Below, in pieces: positions 6,669-13,663 of a stretch of DNA of 13,663 nucleotides (within the stretch, counting starts at the first letter, position 1; each line of letters starts with the position of its first letter). The position numbers and the translations under genes were made by a program. The stretch is taken from contig DMMN01000358.1 of NCBI GenBank assembly GCA_003453835.1, forward strand, positions 10,109 through 23,771. Reading direction: 5' to 3'. Source of the DNA: Bacteroidota bacterium (GTDB taxonomy: Bacteria; Bacteroidota; Ignavibacteria; UBA10030). Below the pieces are notes generated by a model, which searched no databases, was not told the origin of the DNA, and saw nothing but the letters and a program-made list of their open reading frames with translations.

Positions 6669-8717
6669 TCATTTATTGCTTTCGGACCTATCCGGAGGCC
6701 GGATCTCCGGTTGAATCTCGAACGTGCCCGCGTCCCTGTCAATTGTCACCGTTGTGCCATCGGCAAACGTGGAGCGTTCTTTACGCCGCTTCTCGTCCAG
6801 AAATTCGTGGTTCGTCATCTCCATCAGAGCGACTCGCTCGTGCAACGCGCTTATCTGAAGCATCAGATCCATTTCTTTCTTGTTGTCGACGTCCCGCGGC
6901 AACACCGGATAGCCGCCGTTCAAGATGGAGCGAAGGGGGTCTCGCCACTCCCCCTCCGGCGTCATCACGGCATCGTGGTACACCAGCGTATAAAGTGGGA
7001 CCGAAATGCACTTCCCCGCACTCGCTTCGTTACAGTAGTCGACGTACGGGACGACCCAATCCGCTCCGTCTTCCGTGCCCACAATCCCCAAGTTGTTCCG
7101 CACCCACGTAAAACACTCCGCCTGATACTTCATACAATCGGTCCGCGTCAAGGGATGCTCCGGATTGAAGTCCTCGGTCGGTGGAATGTAGCCAAAGACA
7201 TCCAGATAGCTCCCCTGTGTCCGTATGCCGTGTTGGAACATCAACCGATAGTTCTTTGCCAAATGTCCCGGGGCAAAACGGGCACTGAGGTACGACATCG
7301 CTCCGCCATCCCAATGATCCATAAAAGGGATGCTTCCCTCCTTCCAGAAACCAAATCGACTGCCGGGAAATGCTTTGGCCGGATTTGCCGTGTCTTCTTC
7401 ATGGACGGCGAATTGCGGATCGTACGACGGGGCGTCAATATAGTAGTCTCGATATTGATCGTGGAGATTGTAGAGGAAACCGAGCTCCTTGCATGCCTCC
7501 GCCCATCGCTTCATCCCGTCCCAACCACCAGCTTCAGGAGCCGGCGGCAGTCCGTCCGGGTGTTGGCGATCGTATCCCAGGTACGGCCAACCCGACAACG
7601 TCACGTAGAGGCGATTGATACCTTTGGCTTTTAGCGCACGGAGTTGCCGCACACGATCATCGAAAGTGGTTACGCTGTAGTTCTTTGCAGAATCCTTCAC
7701 GTCGTAGCGAAAGCTGCCCGGCTTGAAGTTTCTCTTGATCGATTGACGAAGGTGCGGAGTTCCGATCAACTGCGCAACGAGCGGCTGCCGGGCAATCTTT
7801 TCTTTCAAGGAAACGAATTGACCCTTGTCCATGACATGTCGTCGATAGCGCTTAGCCATGTCCACATAATTTCCTTCGGCAAAGAAAGAGAAGCGAACCG
7901 ACCGGGGATAGCCGAGCTTTCCGAGAGACGCCCGCCAGCGAGGCCCGATGACGGTCGGGCCTCCGGCGGGATGGCGAAACTTGTAGGCCGCATCATCGGG
8001 CGTTTCAACGATCACGATCATCGCCGACTTGCCCTTCTGAAATCCCCACCACGACATCGACCAGCATTCAATGAGATTGCTTTCCACGAAACTCTTGTCG
8101 GCGCCGCCTTTGTTGATGGGATCGTAGGCGTCGGGCCAGTTGCGCGGCAACAGATTACCACGACCGTTGCTGAGTACCGTGCAGTCCACGCCGCTTGCAT
8201 CCAGCTCCTTCGGCCAGTCTAATTGCCGAATCCTTGCCACACCCTCGATGGCAACCGCTTCGCAGACCAACTCCTCCTCGTTGCCCTCCAGGCAAATCGT
8301 CAGACACAATGCGAGATCGAATTCCGATCTCTTGCTCTTGAGGTTGCTGTGGCGAAATCCCTCCAAACGGATTTTCACGCCGGTCTTGTATCCGGTATCG
8401 TACGGCTTGATGTTGATGTTGCGGGCATTCGAAAGACGAAGAGAGAATTCAACGCCTTCCGAGTTGACAAGGAGATCGTTTTCCGATGAGGGAACCATCA
8501 TCCAGTTGCCGGAGCGGGTTTCCACTTTCATTGCCAGATCCGAACCGTTCAACGTCACTTTGTTCTTCCGACCCTGGATGACCCAATGATTCCTGTCGTG
8601 CGAAACGGAAACCTGGGGCGCTCCCCACTCCTCTCTCTGCAGCTTCTGCGCAGAAACCGACAATAAGAGAACGTGGAACAACACAAGAAGCGTGCAGCCA
8701 AAACGACAAGTGTTCAT
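6669..8717 (-). CDS. GH101/GH129-like exported glycosidase (endo/exo alpha-GalNAc-ase superfamily)
   Basis: 682 residues starting MNTCRFGCTLLVLFHVLLLS, a signal peptide ending near VSAQ. Residues about 35-285 are beta-rich (galactose-mutarotase-like supersandwich); the C-terminal part is a barrel with TLSGWPYLGYDRQHPDGLP (373-391), LYNLHDQYRDYY, QGSYLDVFGY (501-510) and GIVGTEDGADWVVPY (544-558). By family knowledge of GH129 and GH101, D506 in YLDVFG is the probable nucleophile and E549 in GTEDG the probable acid/base. The 43-residue spacing equals the D435-E478 pair that I recall for the Bifidobacterium GH129 enzyme NagBb. Characterised members release alpha-linked GalNAc from mucin-type glycans, but the pectin-like neighbours here suggest another alpha-linked sugar. 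The last 35 residues are charged and look disordered. The gene follows GH28 with 85 bp between; upstream of the ATG is only a weak GGTGG. The open frame extends to 8810, into the GH28 stop region, but the signal peptide favours 8717. The superfamily is fairly firm, the substrate unknown. Confidence 0.75.
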   Translation of the reverse strand: MNTCRFGCTLLVLFHVLLLSVSAQKLQREEWGAPQVSVSHDRNHWVIQGRKNKVTLNGSDLAMKVETRSGNWMMVPSSENDLLVNSEGVEFSLRLSNARNINIKPYDTGYKTGVKIRLEGFRHSNLKSKRSEFDLALCLTICLEGNEEELVCEAVAIEGVARIRQLDWPKELDASGVDCTVLSNGRGNLLPRNWPDAYDPINKGGADKSFVESNLIECWSMSWWGFQKGKSAMIVIVETPDDAAYKFRHPAGGPTVIGPRWRASLGKLGYPRSVRFSFFAEGNYVDMAKRYRRHVMDKGQFVSLKEKIARQPLVAQLIGTPHLRQSIKRNFKPGSFRYDVKDSAKNYSVTTFDDRVRQLRALKAKGINRLYVTLSGWPYLGYDRQHPDGLPPAPEAGGWDGMKRWAEACKELGFLYNLHDQYRDYYIDAPSYDPQFAVHEEDTANPAKAFPGSRFGFWKEGSIPFMDHWDGGAMSYLSARFAPGHLAKNYRLMFQHGIRTQGSYLDVFGYIPPTEDFNPEHPLTRTDCMKYQAECFTWVRNNLGIVGTEDGADWVVPYVDYCNEASAGKCISVPLYTLVYHDAVMTPEGEWRDPLRSILNGGYPVLPRDVDNKKEMDLMLQISALHERVALMEMTNHEFLDEKRRKERSTFADGTTVTIDRDAGTFEIQPEIRPPDRSESNK

Positions 8718-8802
8718 CTGTTGCCACCTATGGATGTTCGCGGGAAGAACTCGGATCGGAGGCCCCCTTCTCAGAAACGCCGATTTCTGTCTCGCCGCGC
8801 GG

Positions 8803-10308
8803 TCACTCAAGCACCGGAGAGTTGCGAATCACCAGGTTCTTGACGCCTTCGAACCTCGCGGGTTTGACGCCGCTCGCGACGTGTGCCTTAAGATTGTCGA
8901 TTTCGAGGCCGTCAACATCAACACACACAATCGCGGGACGCAGATCTTCCTTTTCGAATTCCAGCCGGATATCCGAGAGCTCCAGTCCTGTGACGTGGCG
9001 TGCAAACACTCCGTATGCAGGCGTGACACCGATTCTTCGGGGCTCCGGATAGCCCTTGTCGAGCTCCGGCGGAACGCGCTCCGCATCAGCCTTCGTCCCC
9101 CCTCCTTTGTACGAAAGACGGATGTTCTGCAGGCGCACGTTTTCCACGTTATAGCCCGGAAGACCCGTGATATGCACGCCGCTCATCGTGTCAATCCCGG
9201 TTGCGATGACATTTGAGATCAGGATATTTCGAACCTTTCCAACCGTGACGCTATCCGGTCCCCGGTTGCGCCTGCCGAGCGTGATGTAAATCGGGTAGTC
9301 ATCCACTTCCATCATCGTGATGTTTGAGATGCTGATGTTTTCCATGATTCCGCCGTCAACCTCTTCGAGGGCCAGGCCCCGGCATTCGCGAAACGTACAG
9401 TTGGCGATCGTGATGTTTCGGAAGCCCCCGTTGGACTCAGTTCCGAACTTAATGCGACCGTTCTTGACCCGACTCGGCTTTCGCGTGCCGTCGAGGAGAG
9501 TCCCTTCCTCGTACCCCGAAACCTGACAATTCACAATGGTGATGTTTTCCGTGATCACCGGCCTTCCCAGGGCGAGGGAGCTTTTCGGACAGAGTGCGTC
9601 GTCGTTGGGAGCGTTGATGCGACAGTTGGAGACCGTAACGCCGCGGCAGCAATCCAGGTTGATGCCGTCACGATCCGTATCGATGGTCACGTTGTCGATC
9701 GCGACATCATCGCAGCCGGTGGCAATAATGGCAAAGTGACCGCCGTGGAAGATGGTGAGATCGCGAATCAGCACGTGGCGGCATTGCTTGAGGGCGATCG
9801 CTTTGTCGCCGAGGCCGATCGACCCCTTTCCCACTTCTTTGTCTCTCCGCGTGAGTCCACCGCCGTTGATCATGCCGGGACCAGTGATCGAGACGTTTGT
9901 CAGATTCTCGCCCCAGATGAGACTGTTATGGAAATAGGTGTGCCCGCCGTCTTGATATGCTTTGCCTTCGAACGGTTCAGGAGGATCGTACGCGTTCAAC
10001 TCTTGAGGAGCACCGAGGATAACCGCCCCCGCGTCAAGATAGAGGTTGATGTTACTCTTGAGGTGAATGCTTCCGCTGAGATAGGTACCGGCAGGGACAA
10101 GGACCGTGCCTCCGCCGGTTTTTGCACACTCTTCAATTGTCTTGTTGATGGCGGGGCTGTCGAGATTCTTCCCATCTCCGAGGGCGCCAAAGTTCCGCAC
10201 GTTGTAAGAAGAGGGAGTGGGCGGTGACAGTGTTCCTGTCCGCGTCCGTCCTGTGTGGAACAAGAGGAGAGCCGCACAGAAGACGACAGTCGATGTTCGA
10301 TGAAGCAT
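8803..10308 (-). CDS. GH28 polygalacturonase-family glycoside hydrolase
   Basis: 501 residues from ATG at 10308, with a signal-like hydrophobic stretch TSTVVFCAALLLFHT and a typical GH28 entry YNVRNFGALGDGKNLDSPAI (35-54). It forms a right-handed beta-helix with regular repeats ending in short N-I-T/N-V-T turns. Active-site landmarks: DTDRDGINLDCC (210-221) for the N-x-D-G-x-x-x-D strand, with D214 matching the first catalytic Asp; NDDALCPKS (235-243), with D236 and D237 matching the Asp pair. The usual G-H-G is not evident (VSGYEEG occupies that place), and the stretch RIKFGTESNGGF (285-296) identifies a bacterial subfamily rather than the classical R-I-K near the C-terminus. GH28 cleaves alpha-galacturonic acid linkages in homogalacturonan, rhamnogalacturonan or xylogalacturonan; an exo-acting rhamnogalacturonan enzyme fits the neighbours but is inference. 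There is no T9SS tail, so it is probably periplasmic. The gene starts 38 bp after GH79, suggesting one transcript. Confidence 0.9.
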   Translation of the reverse strand: MLHRTSTVVFCAALLLFHTGRTRTGTLSPPTPSSYNVRNFGALGDGKNLDSPAINKTIEECAKTGGGTVLVPAGTYLSGSIHLKSNINLYLDAGAVILGAPQELNAYDPPEPFEGKAYQDGGHTYFHNSLIWGENLTNVSITGPGMINGGGLTRRDKEVGKGSIGLGDKAIALKQCRHVLIRDLTIFHGGHFAIIATGCDDVAIDNVTIDTDRDGINLDCCRGVTVSNCRINAPNDDALCPKSSLALGRPVITENITIVNCQVSGYEEGTLLDGTRKPSRVKNGRIKFGTESNGGFRNITIANCTFRECRGLALEEVDGGIMENISISNITMMEVDDYPIYITLGRRNRGPDSVTVGKVRNILISNVIATGIDTMSGVHITGLPGYNVENVRLQNIRLSYKGGGTKADAERVPPELDKGYPEPRRIGVTPAYGVFARHVTGLELSDIRLEFEKEDLRPAIVCVDVDGLEIDNLKAHVASGVKPARFEGVKNLVIRNSPVLE

Positions 10309-10314
10309 TGGTGT

Positions 10315-10321
10315 TCTCCTT
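10315..10321 (-). promoter_or_regulatory. Ribosome binding site of the GH28 gene
   Basis: The minus strand reads AAGGAGA six bases before ATG at 10308. This selects that start over the open frame extending to 10452, which overlaps the GH79 coding region and lacks a signal peptide. Confidence 0.65.
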
Positions 10322-10346
10322 AGAGTGTGTAACCGTTCTGAACGCA

Positions 10347-11771
10347 TCATTTTACTTTCATCCGGACTATGACGGCAGTCGCGGCGAGAAGCTGAAGCGG
10401 CAATCCTTCTCCTGTTCGAGATTGCGAGAGCCTCGTCCAGGTTCCATTCCACGCTGCATCGTGTTGGATTTCGGCTCCGCCCAGTCTCACACCGGAGACG
10501 GCACCGATGTCGCGGTTCGGCGAGGTCAGGGTGATGACCTCGGCGGTCAAGATCGGTTTGTCGGAGAGAATGGTGACAACTGCATCGCGCGCTTCGAACC
10601 CATGTTCCTTGTTGATGAGCGTAAGGGAAAGGATCTTGTCTCCACTGATGACTCCATATGCGCTCAGGTTTATGCTGTCTGCATTGGAGACGATACCGGT
10701 TGGGAAGACACTGCCGTGGGATCCAAGGTCAAAGGCCTTCACTGCGTATCCAAGGGGGCGGACAAAATATCCGACGGCAGATGTTGTGAAGACGGCATAC
10801 CGGCATGGATTAGTTCTTTCACCCGCCGCGACGCTGTCCCCCGTGTGGAAATTCAATCCCGCCGCGCTATGCTGGGCCCACCAGTGCATGTAGTCCAATC
10901 CCCAGAGCGCCGAGGCAAATGTATTGCTGACTTCTGCAGCACCTCCATTGTAGAAATTGTTTGTTTCTTCGATTCTGTACCGCAGGCCGACCAACTGCAC
11001 GGCTGGAACAAACGAAGCATGGAAGCTCTCGTATCCTTTCGTCCAGAGGCGCGCGAGCATTCTCTGCCGAGCGGAAGCCGGGTCAGTGACGGCGGTTCCG
11101 CTTCCACCGGGGTAGGCATGCTGCGCAATGAACCGAATCTTTCCGGATCTTCCAAAGTCGGCGGCAAAATCCCGACACCAGGCAGCTTGGCCGGGAGTCG
11201 AGCTCGGCCCGCAGAACGTAGCCTCCGGGGCATGCTCAGGCGCCGTGATGAGATCAACATACTTCTTCCATTCATCACGATAGCTTGCGTACTCCCTGGC
11301 AAAGACATTCGGCTCATTCCCGATGGCGAAGCAATCCAACAACGGGCGATAGCGATTCATGATATAGGTCGCGGTTTGAGCGGCCACTTTCGGATCACCC
11401 TCTCTGAGCCGGAGCGTGTAAATGACCTTCACTCCGGCAGCATCTGCAAACGCAAACAAGTTGTCGATATCAGGGCGATCAGGAAGGCGAACCGACGGCC
11501 GATCCGCGGTATTGCCTCCCACGCGCAGACTTTTGACCCCGAGCATCTTGAACAGGGAGATCAACGCGTCGTTCTTGGGGCTGAAGAGGTACTCCCCTCG
11601 CGCGTCGGGGAGCAGCTTCTCCATCTCAAAGCTCAAGCCAATGAAATCATCCTGGATGGAGGAGCCAATGGCTGATGTCTTCAGAGCGACTGTTACCGGC
11701 GATTGCGAGTGCGTTGATTGAATTGCAGATGCTGTGAAGAGAAGAAAGAAGAGTGGTAACCGGAATGTCAT
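10347..11771 (-). CDS. GH79-type beta-glucuronidase (heparanase-like)
   Basis: 474 residues with a signal peptide MTFRLPLFFLLFTASAIQS ending near HSQ (residue 23). The TIM barrel runs from about residue 40: FIGLSFEMEKLL (43-54), SLRVGGNTADRP (81-92), CFAIGNEPN (147-155), RYRIEETNNFYNGG (264-277) and GLNFHTG (305-311). E153 in IGNEPN is the acid/base and E269 in the E-T-N motif the likely nucleophile. Their spacing of 116 is close to the 114 I recall for the Acidobacterium GH79 enzyme (E173 and E287). A C-terminal beta-domain follows (about 370-474). Bacterial and fungal GH79 enzymes remove beta-linked glucuronic acid or its 4-O-methyl ether, often from arabinogalactan proteins, which fits GH27, GH28 and GH105 nearby. 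There is no T9SS tail. No good ribosome site precedes the ATG at 11771, so the start rests on the signal peptide. The family call is strong; substrate inferred. Confidence 0.88.
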   Translation of the reverse strand: MTFRLPLFFLLFTASAIQSTHSQSPVTVALKTSAIGSSIQDDFIGLSFEMEKLLPDARGEYLFSPKNDALISLFKMLGVKSLRVGGNTADRPSVRLPDRPDIDNLFAFADAAGVKVIYTLRLREGDPKVAAQTATYIMNRYRPLLDCFAIGNEPNVFAREYASYRDEWKKYVDLITAPEHAPEATFCGPSSTPGQAAWCRDFAADFGRSGKIRFIAQHAYPGGSGTAVTDPASARQRMLARLWTKGYESFHASFVPAVQLVGLRYRIEETNNFYNGGAAEVSNTFASALWGLDYMHWWAQHSAAGLNFHTGDSVAAGERTNPCRYAVFTTSAVGYFVRPLGYAVKAFDLGSHGSVFPTGIVSNADSINLSAYGVISGDKILSLTLINKEHGFEARDAVVTILSDKPILTAEVITLTSPNRDIGAVSGVRLGGAEIQHDAAWNGTWTRLSQSRTGEGLPLQLLAATAVIVRMKVK

Positions 11772-12011
11772 GTGGGCTGGTGCTTTCTCGTTTCTTCAAG
11801 TGCCGATTCCTCCATTGTCGAGATTCTTCAGACTGTCTCCTTGGACAATCCCCCGCTCATCCACGAAATGATCGATGGACCGATTCATGGAGTCCATGTG
11901 CCGACGGTTTCGCGTCGGCTGGGGAGTTCCGCAGCATCGGCTGGACGCCGCTCATGATTTGATAACCTGTTCCGTCTTCACACGATAGCGGAGCGGCAGC
12001 GACTGAACGCG
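11772..12011. other. 240 bp intergenic region, possible promoter or processing site
   Basis: This is the longest gap in the window with no trace of a gene. Neither strand gives a convincing product: short frames exist on both but resemble no family I know. It contains a GC-rich inverted repeat (11900-11919) and the near-perfect palindrome CATGGAGTCCATG (11886-11898). The size and position, between the DUF362 gene and the run of glycosidases, make it the best candidate for a promoter of the GH79-to-beta-helix block, but I cannot recognise -33/-7 or -35/-10 elements with confidence. Confidence 0.35.
11900..11919 (-). terminator. GC-rich hairpin after the DUF362 gene (weak terminator candidate)
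   Basis: GCCGACG and CGTCGGC form a perfect 7-bp stem around a 6-base loop. It lies 93 bases past the DUF362 stop codon in the direction of transcription. No run of U follows the stem, so it could equally be an mRNA-stabilising or processing hairpin, or chance. Confidence 0.25.
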
Positions 12012-13663
12012 TTATTTCTGGAGGATAATTTTCTTTGTTTCTGTGTGGGTGCCTGCAGCAAAACGACAGAAGTAAATGCCACTCGGATGCGTGCGCGCAT
12101 TCCACGCAACGAGGTGCTCTCCCTTTTCCTGAGTTTCGTCCACAAGCGTCGCCACCTCCCGACCTCTGAGATCGAAAATCTTCAGTGAGACAGCGTTCCG
12201 TTCCCCCAATGAGTACCGGATGTGCGTAATCGGGTTGAACGGGTTAGGATAGTTTTGCGACAGCTTCCAAGACCGATTGAGATCGACGACCGTGTTCTCG
12301 ACTCCCGTTGGGGCACTACTAATGAAGACAAGCTCGATTCCGTTGCCTGTTCTGAGGTTTCTCGAGTACTGTCTATCCGTCGGGTTGTTCCAATGCTCAA
12401 ACACGCCGAGACTCGCGAGTGGCGTTCCGTCGTTTTCCGGATCATATCGAACGTCCGACGGCCAATAGGAAGAATCAGCCGCCTGGAGGAGATGGTCGTC
12501 GGCGCCTACAACTTGTGGGTAGGAGCCGAAAGGATTGGTGGAAGTGAACTCTGCCTTCAGGAAATCAAAGCAGACGGACTCGAGAGCTACTTGATCTTGC
12601 GAGACAATCACCGACGAGGTCCAGTCATTGTTGAAAGGGCTCATCGAGAACTTACGAGGAGGATCGTTTGCTTCGGAACCGCTCCAGAGAGCGTCCACAA
12701 GGAAGAGAACCGATTTCTCGCCAAGATCCTTGTGCCCCATCAGATCGACCTGAACGCGATAGAGTCCGTACCCACGGCGCATTGTGGTTGTATCGCTGAC
12801 CTTATTGGGTGCGATCAGCCCCCCGTGCAAATGTGTTGCACTCCCCCGCAGATTGGAGCCAAAATGGAGCTTGCCTGCAAGAGTCACGCCCGCCCGCGCG
12901 TGCGCTTTCATTGCCGGTATCGTAATTAGGTAACTTGCCTCGGTGATCACCGTGGGGAAGTAATCAGACGTGATCGGGGTTCCCGTTGTGCCGCCGGATT
13001 TGAGCACGCGACCCCGATCCGAGTAGTAGATGACCGGCTGAGCGGTGGAGACCGGTTTCGTCCTTCCAAGCCTCGCATCGGAATCGATGTACACGACATT
13101 CGGAAACTCGTTGTGCCAGAGATCGTACACGTGCTTATACATGTGTTTCATAGGATCGCCGACCGAGATGTTCTCCTGCCTCACTCCACATTCATTGACG
13201 AGTTGTCTCAGTGTTGCCAGGACCACGTGCGGCGACGTCTCCGCCATCCCGTAACGACTTTGGTTTCGAATCTCAAACGTTGAGGCATCGTACGTCCCGC
13301 TGCCGGCACTCACTTGATTCGTTCTGATGAAGATCTTCTCGCCGTCTCTGTATCCGACATTTCCTTTTCCGTGACGTTGGTTGAAATACCGGAAGAGCGC
13401 GTCCCAGGAATCCCGAACCGTCGACTTTCCGGTCAGACTCTTCACGGCATCGGCAAACATTGTCTTGACCACGTCGGAGTTCGTGTTCCTCTCAAGGAAC
13501 CAGCCGTCACCGAACGCATTCGTACAGTTTTCATTTGTCGAGCCGGGATTCCACACCCACACAACCCGCCCCGGGAATATTCCTCTCGCGACGCCTACGG
13601 GTTGATTCGGACCGAGCAACGATTTTGAGTTTGCATAGACCGGGCGCTCATCGCGGGCGATCA
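12012..13663 (-). CDS. DUF362-family protein with T9SS sorting domain (5' end beyond window)
   Basis: The frame is open to the window edge, so the start and signal peptide are missing; 549 residues are visible, beginning IARDERPVYANSK. The region LGPNQPVGVARGIFPGRVVW followed by VWNPG, then TSDYFPTVITEASYLITIPA, MKAHARAGVTLAGKLHFGS and ALESVCFDFLK matches DUF362 proteins as I know them. DUF362 has no settled biochemical role; some members carry ferredoxin-like iron-sulfur modules, but no cysteine cluster is visible here. The C-terminus (visible residues about 465-549: NYPNPFNPITHIRYSL, IFDLRGREVATL, SGIYFCRF, KKIILQK) is a classic T9SS type A sorting domain, so the protein is exported across the outer membrane. 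A TTG at 13619 could be mistaken for the start, but coding sequence clearly continues upstream. It stands 240 bp before GH79 in the same direction and may be a separate transcription unit. Confidence 0.82.
   Translation of the reverse strand, partial: IARDERPVYANSKSLLGPNQPVGVARGIFPGRVVWVWNPGSTNENCTNAFGDGWFLERNTNSDVVKTMFADAVKSLTGKSTVRDSWDALFRYFNQRHGKGNVGYRDGEKIFIRTNQVSAGSGTYDASTFEIRNQSRYGMAETSPHVVLATLRQLVNECGVRQENISVGDPMKHMYKHVYDLWHNEFPNVVYIDSDARLGRTKPVSTAQPVIYYSDRGRVLKSGGTTGTPITSDYFPTVITEASYLITIPAMKAHARAGVTLAGKLHFGSNLRGSATHLHGGLIAPNKVSDTTTMRRGYGLYRVQVDLMGHKDLGEKSVLFLVDALWSGSEANDPPRKFSMSPFNNDWTSSVIVSQDQVALESVCFDFLKAEFTSTNPFGSYPQVVGADDHLLQAADSSYWPSDVRYDPENDGTPLASLGVFEHWNNPTDRQYSRNLRTGNGIELVFISSAPTGVENTVVDLNRSWKLSQNYPNPFNPITHIRYSLGERNAVSLKIFDLRGREVATLVDETQEKGEHLVAWNARTHPSGIYFCRFAAGTHTETKKIILQK

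Noticed and set aside
6666..7634. Plus-strand open frame (322 codons) opposite the GH129-like gene
   Set aside because: The opposite strand encodes the conserved catalytic barrel; the plus translation resembles nothing and is rich in Arg and His.
10309..10452. Upstream extension of the GH28 reading frame to 10452
   Set aside because: It overlaps the end of GH79, has no signal peptide and is outcompeted by the strong ribosome site before 10308.
10224..11675. Long plus-strand open frame (483 codons) opposite GH28 and GH79
   Set aside because: It is antisense to two genes with clear catalytic motifs, its translation shows no family resemblance and is rich in Arg, Ser and Cys, and it has no plausible signal or ribosome site. 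It is a codon-bias shadow.
1..13663. tRNA, rRNA, CRISPR arrays, insertion sequences and long direct repeats
   Set aside because: No cloverleaf, repeat-spacer pattern, transposase or terminal inverted repeats were seen on reading both strands. The only repeated theme is the pair of T9SS tails, which are homologous domains rather than DNA repeats.

Overview
This 13.7 kb window is a one-directional cluster of genes for secreted or periplasmic carbohydrate-active enzymes. Every gene I can support lies on the minus strand, so transcription runs from high to low coordinates. Both ends of the window cut through genes. Two proteins (3840-5273 and 12012-13663) end in a type IX secretion (T9SS) sorting domain with the signature YPNPFNP. 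Almost every other product has a Sec or lipoprotein signal. By eye the base composition is moderately GC-rich. Together these point to the FCB group; the YPNPFNP form of the tail resembles Ignavibacteria-like Bacteroidota more than gut Bacteroides. That placement is inference, because there is no rRNA or housekeeping marker here.

In transcription order the genes are: (1) a 5'-truncated DUF362-family protein with a T9SS tail; (2) a GH79-type beta-glucuronidase; (3) a GH28 polygalacturonase-family enzyme; (4) a large GH101/GH129-like glycosidase; (5) a GH105/GH88-type unsaturated glucuronyl or rhamnogalacturonyl hydrolase predicted to be a lipoprotein; (6) a jelly-roll polysaccharide-lyase-like protein with fibronectin III and T9SS domains; (7) a decayed remnant of a GH29 alpha-L-fucosidase; (8) a GH27 alpha-galactosidase with an N-terminal Ig-like domain; (9) a 3'-truncated pectate-lyase-superfamily beta-helix protein containing a DNRLRE (CBM96-like) insert. 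Intergenic gaps are 38 to 123 bp, apart from the 240 bp between genes 1 and 2 and the 547 bp that holds the GH29 remnant.

The combination fits breakdown of an acidic, decorated plant polysaccharide, such as rhamnogalacturonan I with arabinogalactan side chains or arabinogalactan proteins. Exported lyase-like proteins would cut the chain. GH105 would remove the unsaturated uronic acid left at the new ends. GH28 would act on galacturonic acid linkages. GH79, GH27 and, formerly, GH29 would remove glucuronic acid, galactose and fucose decorations. No SusC/SusD pair, transporter or regulator is visible, so this is either the enzyme part of a larger utilisation locus or a non-Sus type of locus.

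The points most worth a second look are these. The DNRLRE module in gene 9 appears with its C-terminal half before its N-terminal half, inside the beta-helix (a circularly permuted arrangement). The GH101/GH129-like enzyme sits in a plant-polysaccharide setting. The jelly-roll protein may be an unassigned lyase. The GH29 gene has been deleted at its 5' end and internally but keeps its nucleophile region open.
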